The position numbers and the translations under genes are program-made. Source: Methylosinus sp. PW1 (lineage in GTDB: Bacteria > Pseudomonadota > Alphaproteobacteria > Rhizobiales > Beijerinckiaceae). From it: a stretch of 64,000 bases of DNA. Numbering within the stretch: the first letter of the stretch is position 1; every line of letters begins with the position of its first letter. Under the pieces are notes generated by a model that made no database searches, was not told where the DNA came from, and was given only the letters and a program-made list of their open reading frames with translations. The DNA is taken from NCBI RefSeq assembly GCF_000745215.1, contig NZ_JQNK01000009.1, forward strand, positions 620,001 through 684,000. Reading direction: 5' to 3'. Below are positions 61,801 through 64,000 of this stretch, in pieces.

Positions 61801-64000
<2,200 letters not shown>

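Overview
The window is GC-rich DNA of an alphaproteobacterium, most likely a Hyphomicrobiales methanotroph of the Methylosinus/Methylocystis kind. The class follows from a GcrA-family protein, the ctaA, rplM-rpsI and argC genes and a BTLCP-type peptidase; the genus is only an impression. About three quarters (1 to ~49,200) is a tailed-phage prophage that runs off the left edge and ends at the 3' end of a tRNA-Pro(GGG) gene. The rest (49,200-64,000) is host chromosome.

Prophage control and early region (1-14,000). A LexA-like repressor (2750-3442, minus) lies between two operator pairs of the form CGTAT-N4-ATACG. One operator of each pair sits inside the 16-bp spacer of a promoter (TTGACR, N16, TAGCCT). 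These mirrored promoters fire left into KGG, membrane, LuxR-type and ParB-like genes, and right into the early operon. The early operon holds small unknown genes, a structured non-coding stretch, a GcrA homologue broken at a C9 tract, a TSCPD-domain protein, a helicase-methyltransferase fusion, ASCH, primase and MazG-like proteins, and a DUF5906-type helicase. It ends at an array of 12 copies of a 9-bp sequence (GTCCCACCT, both orientations), followed by a NusG-like gene.

Late region (14,000-49,000). The head genes are lambda-like (terminase, gpW, portal, S49 protease/scaffold, decoration, capsid, FII). The tail is contractile and P2-like (V, W, J, I, large baseplate/fibre proteins, then sheath, tube, E/E', tape measure, U, X, D). 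Between the two tail blocks lies a variable segment. It holds a tail fibre, three proteins with Sec or Tat leaders (a beta-helix spike, an unknown, a GDSL-type hydrolase), minus-strand cargo genes (DUF1796-like, ABC-2 permease), a truncated tyrosine recombinase and the lysis genes. The decoration protein and the sheath share a domain, and in the sheath one copy is nested inside another. E/E' has the P2-type slippery heptamer TTTTTTG. The late operon ends in an intrinsic terminator, then three repeats that look like integrase arm sites, then the tRNA.

Host region. Going right: a MerR-type regulator, ctaA, an AT-rich orphan membrane gene, argC, rplM-rpsI, a bicupin oxalate decarboxylase, a BTLCP peptidase, an IS4-family element inserted into a hairpin, a Uma2-type nuclease, ruvB, a UbiC-like exported protein, a trypsin-like protease, a long inverted repeat, and the start of a TolC/RND efflux operon cut by the right edge.
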